Assembly (NCBI GenBank): GCA_023405705.1
Contig: JAEXXR010000399.1
Location: forward strand, 1 to 10,708
Direction: 5' to 3'
Source: Actinomycetes bacterium
GTDB lineage: Bacteria > Actinomycetota > Thermoleophilia > Solirubrobacterales > Solirubrobacteraceae
Length of the DNA stretch: 10,708 nucleotides
Shown: in pieces, positions 6,721 through 10,708 of the stretch
Position numbering within the stretch: the stretch's first letter is position 1
Layout of the letters: each line of letters opens with the position of its first letter
Notes under the pieces: model-generated
The model's database searches: none
What the model was told of the DNA's origin: nothing
What the model saw: only the letters and a program-made list of their open reading frames with translations
Made by a program: the position numbers and the translations under genes

Positions 6721-7107
6721 TCAGGCGGCTGCTTCGAGCCGCGCGCGGCGGTCGCGCAGGCCGCGCGCGAGCAGCTGGCGGGCGAGGTTGAGCATCAGCA
6801 GCGCGAAGCCGATCTTCAGCGCGCGCTCGGGCACGACGTTGGCGAGCGCGACGCCGGCGATCGCGCCGGCGACCGACAGCGCGCCCATCACGGCGGCGTC
6901 GTCGGCTCTCAGGTTGCCGTAGCGGTGCTGGCGCCACGAGCCGACGAGCGCGACCGGCACGATCGCCAGCAGCGAGGTCGCCTCCGCCTCGACGTGCCCG
7001 AGGCCGGCGAAGAAGGCGAGCGCTGGGACGAACAGGATCCCGCCGCCGATCCCCAGCAGCCCGGCGGCGACGCCGGCGAGGATCCCGATCAGCGCGGCGA
7101 CGATCAC
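6721..7107 (-). CDS. TauE/SafE-family permease, C-terminal half (half-length protein)
   Basis: This protein of 128 residues has about four hydrophobic segments. It starts VIVAALIGILAGVAAGLLGIGGG, carrying the G-x-G-G-G loop seen in each repeat of TauE/SafE (TSUP) sulfite/organic-anion exporters. It continues with FVPALAFFAGL, EATSLLAIVPVALVGSW, RYGNLRADD, a membrane segment VMGALSVAGAIAGVALANVV and ALKIGFALLMLNLARQLL. A full-length family member is about 250 residues with two such repeats, and this one matches the second repeat. The partner half is encoded directly upstream in a different frame. GTG 7107 is chosen because GGAG (7118-7115) stands 7 bases before it; ATG 7143 in the same frame would add 12 mostly basic residues but has no ribosome binding site. 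The substrate is unknown. Dimerisation with the upstream half is inferred. Confidence 0.8.
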   Translation of the reverse strand: MIVAALIGILAGVAAGLLGIGGGILFVPALAFFAGLGHVEAEATSLLAIVPVALVGSWRQHRYGNLRADDAAVMGALSVAGAIAGVALANVVPERALKIGFALLMLNLARQLLARGLRDRRARLEAAA

Positions 7108-7165
7108 GGACGGGCTCCCGCCGCGGCGCGCGCGGGCGACCATCCCGCCGCGGGGCGCCCGCCGC

Positions 7166-7558
7166 TCACGACACCGCCAGCTGGATCGCGCCCCCGACCA
7201 GCAGCACGGCGAAGGCGAAGCAGATCACGTCGCTCGGCAGGCGCTGCTGGAGCCACGTCCCGAGCACCACGCCGCCGATCGCGGGGATCCCGACCAGCAG
7301 GCCGGCGACGACGTCGACGTTGCCGTAGAGGCCCTGCGTCGCGACGGCGTAGCCGGCGACCAGCACGATCGCCCCGAGCGAGGTCGCCGCCGCCGCGCGC
7401 GCCTCGTAGCCGAGCCACAGCATCAGCAGCGGCACCATCACGGTGCCGCCACCGACGCCGAACAGCCCGCTGAACAGCCCGCCGGCGGTCCCGATCGCCG
7501 CCAGGCGCAGCAGCCGCTCGCGGCCGCTCAGCTGCCCTTCTTCCACGGTCTCGTCCAC
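7166..7558 (-). CDS. TauE/SafE-family permease, N-terminal half (half-length protein)
   Basis: This protein of about 130 residues is hydrophobic after a short acidic start. AAIGTAGGLFSGLFGVGGG with TVMVPLLMLWLG is the hallmark first-repeat motif of TauE/SafE exporters. Then follow AAAATSLGAIVLVAGYAVAT, LYGNVDVVAGL, a helix around IPAIGGVVLGTWLQQRL and the final helix FAFAVLLVGGAIQLAVS, making about four membrane segments. GTG 7558 or GTG 7546 could be the start; both are preceded by a weak GACGAG, and the longer one is given. Either overlaps the end of the upstream hydrolase gene (stop at 7528), so translation is probably coupled. The next gene encodes the matching second half, so the two probably form one permease in the cytoplasmic membrane. 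The substrate cannot be predicted. Confidence 0.8.
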   Translation of the reverse strand: MDETVEEGQLSGRERLLRLAAIGTAGGLFSGLFGVGGGTVMVPLLMLWLGYEARAAAATSLGAIVLVAGYAVATQGLYGNVDVVAGLLVGIPAIGGVVLGTWLQQRLPSDVICFAFAVLLVGGAIQLAVS

Positions 7559-8958
7559 GTTCTCGTCGCCGAGCCCTCGTAGGAGGTCCCGCCGGGCGCC
7601 GTCCACGCGACCTTCCACTCGCGGCCGGCGCGCGTGGCGACCCGCTTGGTCCAGTAGCCGTTGCGGGCGAACCGCTGCGTGCCGAAGTCGGTCCAGGCGC
7701 CGTTGCCGTCGCGGTAGGAGATGCGGACGCTGCCGGCTCCTCTCGCGGGGCGCACGAGGCCCCACAGGTTCGCCGTTCTGGCGCCGGCGCCGCTCGTCAC
7801 GACGACGAGCGGCAGGCGGAAGCCGTGGTACGACGGCTTCGGCTCGCTGCTGCCGTGCGCGAACAGGCCGGACTCGAAGGCGCTGTAGTCGCCGCGGGGC
7901 TCGTCGTCGTGCAGCAGGTACTGCGAGAACGACTTGACGCGCGGGTTCTGGTAGGCGATCCGCTCGCTGATCGAGCGGTAGTCGGACTGGACCGCGAGCG
8001 GCACGCCGTAGAAGTCGTCGGGCTCGCTCTGCACGCCGAACTCGGTCACGTAGACCGGCAGGCGGCCGCTGAGCGCGCCGGCCTTCGCCGACTTGTCGAT
8101 CGCGCTGGTGAGGCGGTCGAGCACCTTGATCGTGACGTTGTCCCTGTCGATCAGCGGGTTGTAGAACGGCCCGAGGATCGTCGAGTACGGGTGGATCGCG
8201 ACGCCCTGCGCCGGCACCTTCGCGCAGCGTCTGCCGTTCACCCTGACCGGCTTGTAGGAGGAGTCGAGGCAGAGCATCGAGCGCAGGAACAGCAGCGGCG
8301 CGATCGTGCCGACCGAGCGGTTTCTGTTGCTCTGCGGCGCCAGCTCGCCGAGCAGGATCGGCTTGCGCACGCGCGCCTTTCTGAGCCCGGCGTATGCCTT
8401 CAGGTACAGCTCGCGGTAGACCTGCGGGCTGGCGAGCGCGCGGCCCTGGTAGAGCGGCTTCAGCAGCTTGCCGAGGTTCGGCTCGTTCCAGATCGACCAC
8501 AGCTCGACCTGCTTGCCGTAGCGACGGCCGACGGCGGTCGAGAACTTGCCGAAGGCGGCCGCGTCGGGCCGCGTCAGGCCGTCGCGCTTGGAGGGCGTCG
8601 CCCACAGCGGCGCCGCGCCGGTGATCGTGACGTGGACCTTCAGGCCGCGCGCGCGGGCGCCGTCGATCGCGTCGTCGTAGCGGCTCCAGCCCTCCGCCGG
8701 GTAGGCGGCCGGGTCGGCCGCGTCGAAGCGCGGCGCTCTGCGCGCTCTCGGCGACGGCGCGACGCGATCCCACCGCAGCTGCAGGCGGATGCCGTCCGCG
8801 CCGAGGCTCACGACCTGGTCGAGCGCCGCGCTGGGATCCCGCTCCAGCAGCTCGTTGGGAGCTTCGACCGTCGTCCACTGCGACGGGCTCGCGGAGGCCG
8901 TGGCGGCCGGGGCGAGCAGGGCGGTTGCGGCGAGGACCAGCGGAAGGCGTCGGCGCAC
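7528..8958 (-). CDS. Secreted glycoside hydrolase-like protein (clan GH-A type), paralogue B
   Basis: This 476-residue protein has a Sec signal peptide (VRRRLPLVLAATALLAPAA, probable cut after ASA near residue 24). A TIM-barrel domain follows: the fourth-strand motif WSIWNEPNLG puts the probable acid/base at E159, and the seventh-strand VTEFG puts the probable nucleophile at E306. This pair is typical of clan GH-A; GH39/GH5-like families are the closest guess, and the sugar substrate is unknown. C230 and C245 may form a disulfide. A beta-rich tail of about 80 residues (from LWGLVRPARGAG) ends TWTRPWKKGS. GTG 8958 is chosen because GGAGGT lies 7 bases before it and the paralogue starts the same way; ATG 8973 would contain that site. 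It follows its paralogue after 164 bases and overlaps the permease half downstream. Confidence 0.85.
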   Translation of the reverse strand: MRRRLPLVLAATALLAPAATASASPSQWTTVEAPNELLERDPSAALDQVVSLGADGIRLQLRWDRVAPSPRARRAPRFDAADPAAYPAEGWSRYDDAIDGARARGLKVHVTITGAAPLWATPSKRDGLTRPDAAAFGKFSTAVGRRYGKQVELWSIWNEPNLGKLLKPLYQGRALASPQVYRELYLKAYAGLRKARVRKPILLGELAPQSNRNRSVGTIAPLLFLRSMLCLDSSYKPVRVNGRRCAKVPAQGVAIHPYSTILGPFYNPLIDRDNVTIKVLDRLTSAIDKSAKAGALSGRLPVYVTEFGVQSEPDDFYGVPLAVQSDYRSISERIAYQNPRVKSFSQYLLHDDEPRGDYSAFESGLFAHGSSEPKPSYHGFRLPLVVVTSGAGARTANLWGLVRPARGAGSVRISYRDGNGAWTDFGTQRFARNGYWTKRVATRAGREWKVAWTAPGGTSYEGSATRTWTRPWKKGS

Positions 8959-8965
8959 GAAGGCG

Positions 8966-8971
8966 ACCTCC
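8966..8971 (-). promoter_or_regulatory. Ribosome binding site fixing the start of hydrolase B
   Basis: GGAGGT (8971-8966) lies 7 bases before GTG 8958. The upstream ATG at 8973 overlaps this site and is therefore probably not the start. Confidence 0.7.
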
Positions 8972-9015
8972 ATCGTCGGGTTCGGGCGCCGGGCGGGCGC
9001 GTCGGGGCTTGCGGA

Positions 9016-9025
9016 CGTCAACGCG
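9016..9025 (-). promoter_or_regulatory. Conserved CGCGTTGACG box upstream of hydrolase B
   Basis: This 10-base box is identical to one upstream of the paralogue (10642-10651). It contains TTGACG, a plausible -35 element, and its end lies 57 bases before GTG 8958. No convincing -10 follows at the standard distance in either gene, so it could also be an operator or a leftover of the duplication. Confidence 0.35.
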
Positions 9026-9054
9026 ACCGCTCGCCCAAAGTAGTGCATACGCAC

Positions 9055-9069
9055 CGGCGGAGCCCGCCG
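9055..9069 (-). terminator. Weak hairpin after hydrolase A
   Basis: CGGCGG (9055-9060) and CCGCCG (9064-9069) form a 6-bp stem with a 3-base loop about 54 bases past the stop of hydrolase A. In DNA this GC-rich such stems occur by chance, so this is only a candidate. Confidence 0.2.
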
Positions 9070-9122
9070 CCGCGGCCTCCGCGCGCCGCGCCGGCGCCCT
9101 GCCGCGCGCTCCGCCCGGCCCC

Positions 9123-10571
9123 TCAGCGCGTCGGATAGACGTCCGGCATCCCCCTGCTCCACGGCTTCGTCCACGCTCTCGTGAACGAGCCAGACCAGGA
9201 CGTCCCGTCGGCCGCCGCCCAGCTCACCCTCCACAGCCGCGACGGGTTCGTGCGCACCGAGCGGCTCCAGTAGCCGTCGCCGGAATGCGAGGCGCGCCCG
9301 AGCACCCGCCACTGCCGGCCGCGGTCGCGGTAGGAGAGCGTCACCGTCCCGGCCCGTCTCGCCGGCCGCACCAGGCCCCACAGCCGCGCGCGTCTGCCGC
9401 CGGCGGCCGGCACGACGACGAGCGGCAGCCGGAAGCCGAAGAACGACGGCTTCGGCCTCCCGTCGTGGCGGCGCAGGCCCGACTCGAACACCCAGCCGTC
9501 GCCGCTGGGGTAGTCGTCGATCAGCAGGTACTGCGAGAACGACTTCACGCGCGGGTTGAGGAAGGCGAGCCGCTCCCCCATCGAGCGGTAGTCGGACTGC
9601 ACGCCGAACGGCACCCCGACCGATCTGTCCGGGAAGCTCTGGATGCCGTACTCGGTCAGGTGGATCGGCAGCCGCGGCGGCAGCGCGCCCGCGGCCGCTG
9701 CCTTGTCGAGCGCCGCCGAAAGCCGGCCGAGCGTGCCGATCGTGACGCTGTCGCGGTCGTAGAGCGGTCTCATGAAGGGACCGGTGCCGGTCGAGTACGG
9801 GTGGATCGAGACGCCGGCGGGTGCGAGCCGCGCGCACCGCCTGCCCTTCACCCGCACCGGCGCCCAGCTCGCGTCGAGGCACAGCACCGCGCGCAGGAAG
9901 CGCAGCGGCGCGATCGTCCCCTGCACCCGTCTGTTGCCCAGCGGCGCCAGCTCGCCGAGCAGGACCGGGGCGCGCACGCCCGCGGTCCGCAGGCCGGAGA
10001 CGGCGCGCAGGAACAGCTCGCGGTAGACGGCCGCGCTGGCGTCGCCCTCGATCGGCATAAGCCACTTGCCGAGGTTGGGCTCGTTCCAGATCGACCACAT
10101 CGTCACCTTGTCGCGGTAGCGGCGGCCGGCGGCGGTGGCGAAGCGGCCGAAGGCGGTCGCGTCGGGGCGCGTGAGACCGTCGTGCCGCGACGGCGTCGCC
10201 CACAGCGGCGTGTGGCCGGTGATCGTCACGTGGACCTTCAGGCCGCGCGCACGGGCGCCGTCGATCGCCGCGTCGTAGCGGTTCCAGGCGCCCTCCGGGT
10301 AGGCCTTCGGGTCGGTCGCGTTGAAGCTCGGCGCTCTGCGCGCCTGCGGGTCCGGCGCGACCCGTCTCCAGACGAGCAGGATGCGGATGCCGTCGGCGCC
10401 GCTGGCCGCGATCTCGTCGAGGGCGCCCGTCGGGTCGCTGTCCAGCAGCTGGTGCGGCGCCTCGACGTAGGTCAGCTGCGAGCGGGCCGCCTGCGCTGTG
10501 GCGGACGTTGCGAGCAGCGTCAGGACGACGGCGAGCAGGACGGAAAACGGCAGCGCGAAGCGTGGGCGCAC
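9123..10571 (-). CDS. Secreted glycoside hydrolase-like protein (clan GH-A type), paralogue A
   Basis: This 482-residue protein is related to its downstream neighbour along the whole length. The signal peptide (FALPFSVLLAVVLTLLATSA) is probably cut near AQA-A at residues 27-29. In the TIM barrel, WSIWNEPNLG gives the probable acid/base E164 and HLTEYG the probable nucleophile E307. C231 and C246 are conserved with the paralogue. Shared blocks include VQSDYRS, RVKSFSQYLL, GFRLPLVVV and LWGLVRPARRAG, followed by a beta-rich C-terminal module. A tail of 12 residues after AWTKPW (ending PDVYPTR) is not shared. GTG 10571 follows GGAGGT by 6 bases. The likely role is extracellular or cell-envelope carbohydrate cleavage; the substrate is unknown. 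Many arginines here use AGA. This is the first minus-strand gene at the right end of the window and may begin the cluster. Confidence 0.87.
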   Translation of the reverse strand: MRPRFALPFSVLLAVVLTLLATSATAQAARSQLTYVEAPHQLLDSDPTGALDEIAASGADGIRILLVWRRVAPDPQARRAPSFNATDPKAYPEGAWNRYDAAIDGARARGLKVHVTITGHTPLWATPSRHDGLTRPDATAFGRFATAAGRRYRDKVTMWSIWNEPNLGKWLMPIEGDASAAVYRELFLRAVSGLRTAGVRAPVLLGELAPLGNRRVQGTIAPLRFLRAVLCLDASWAPVRVKGRRCARLAPAGVSIHPYSTGTGPFMRPLYDRDSVTIGTLGRLSAALDKAAAAGALPPRLPIHLTEYGIQSFPDRSVGVPFGVQSDYRSMGERLAFLNPRVKSFSQYLLIDDYPSGDGWVFESGLRRHDGRPKPSFFGFRLPLVVVPAAGGRRARLWGLVRPARRAGTVTLSYRDRGRQWRVLGRASHSGDGYWSRSVRTNPSRLWRVSWAAADGTSWSGSFTRAWTKPWSRGMPDVYPTR

Positions 10572-10577
10572 GGGGCG

Positions 10578-10583
10578 ACCTCC
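10578..10583 (-). promoter_or_regulatory. Ribosome binding site of hydrolase A
   Basis: GGAGGT (10583-10578) lies 6 bases before GTG 10571. The arrangement matches hydrolase B and supports GTG starts for both paralogues. Confidence 0.75.
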
Positions 10584-10641
10584 GAAGCAGGGACGTGAAC
10601 ACCGCGCGTCTGGGCCTGGGCGCGGTGCGGGATTCGGAGAG

Positions 10642-10651
10642 CGTCAACGCG
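10642..10651 (-). promoter_or_regulatory. Conserved CGCGTTGACG box upstream of hydrolase A
   Basis: This box is identical to 9016-9025 before paralogue B. TTGACG could be a -35 element, and its end lies 70 bases before GTG 10571. No clear -10 is seen. The remainder of the 10572-10708 stretch shows no gene. Confidence 0.35.
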
Positions 10652-10689
10652 CCTGCGCGCGCGATGTTGCGTAGAAGCGCGAAGCGGCG

Positions 10690-10708
10690 GTGGAGCGCAT
10701 CGCTCCAC
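10690..10708. terminator. Hairpin at the right window edge
   Basis: GTGGAGCG (10690-10697) and CGCTCCAC (10701-10708) are perfect inverse copies around a CAT loop. It could terminate a gene lying beyond the window or be part of a longer palindrome cut by the edge. Confidence 0.45.

Noticed and set aside
7825..10598. Two long plus-strand open frames opposite the hydrolases
   Set aside because: Both are antisense shadows; they resemble each other only because the hydrolases are paralogues.
8959..10647. Upstream extension of hydrolase B's frame through all of hydrolase A
   Set aside because: The frame stays open by composition only. The signal peptide, ribosome binding site and paralogue start place the true start at 8958.
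1..10708. Possible mobile element, phage, defence or CRISPR content
   Set aside because: No transposase, integrase, tandem spacer-repeat pattern or toxin-antitoxin-like pair is visible, and base composition and codon use look uniform across the window.

Overview
The window is about 10.7 kb of very GC-rich chromosomal DNA. Its features suggest an actinobacterium of the Thermoleophilia, in the Solirubrobacterales / Conexibacter neighbourhood. The clues are strong G/C at third codon positions, repeated use of AGA for arginine inside otherwise CGC/CGG-dominated genes, a chemotaxis receptor with a flagellar-type promoter, and an ECF-like sigma factor of the kind common in that group. The taxonomic placement is inference from style and not a database match.

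Layout. On the minus strand at the left edge lies the 5' part of an ECF-type sigma factor gene (1-261), with a possible autoregulatory, leaderless promoter. It is followed, still on the minus strand, by a SAM-dependent methyltransferase (531-1127), a two-helix membrane protein (1260-1523), a small charged protein (1659-1853) and a methyl-accepting chemotaxis protein (2025-3773). The spaces between these genes hold several strong inverted repeats. The receptor has a duplicated HAMP-like module, three tandem methylation-type heptads and a well-spaced sigma-28-like promoter at 3857-3883. A 211-base gap separates it from the divergent phosphoenolpyruvate carboxylase gene (ppc, 3985-6657, the only plus-strand gene). 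That gene ends in a strong hairpin suited to terminating transcription from both sides.

Right of the hairpin everything is on the minus strand. Transcription runs from two tandem paralogous secreted clan GH-A-type glycoside hydrolases (9123-10571, then 7528-8958) into two half-length TauE/SafE permeases (7166-7558 and 6721-7107). Together the permeases correspond to one ordinary TauE/SafE protein. The first permease half overlaps the end of the second hydrolase gene, so those are probably translationally coupled.

Functionally the window mixes core carbon metabolism (anaplerotic oxaloacetate supply with the aspartate-inhibitor site apparently intact), chemotaxis and a secreted-carbohydrase/export cluster. 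I see no CRISPR array, rRNA, tRNA, transposase or phage gene. Nothing here clearly amounts to a new defence or mobile system. The points most worth checking are the split permease coupled to the hydrolase pair, the sigma-28-like promoter and unusual architecture of the receptor, and the perfect inverted repeat at 1584-1628.
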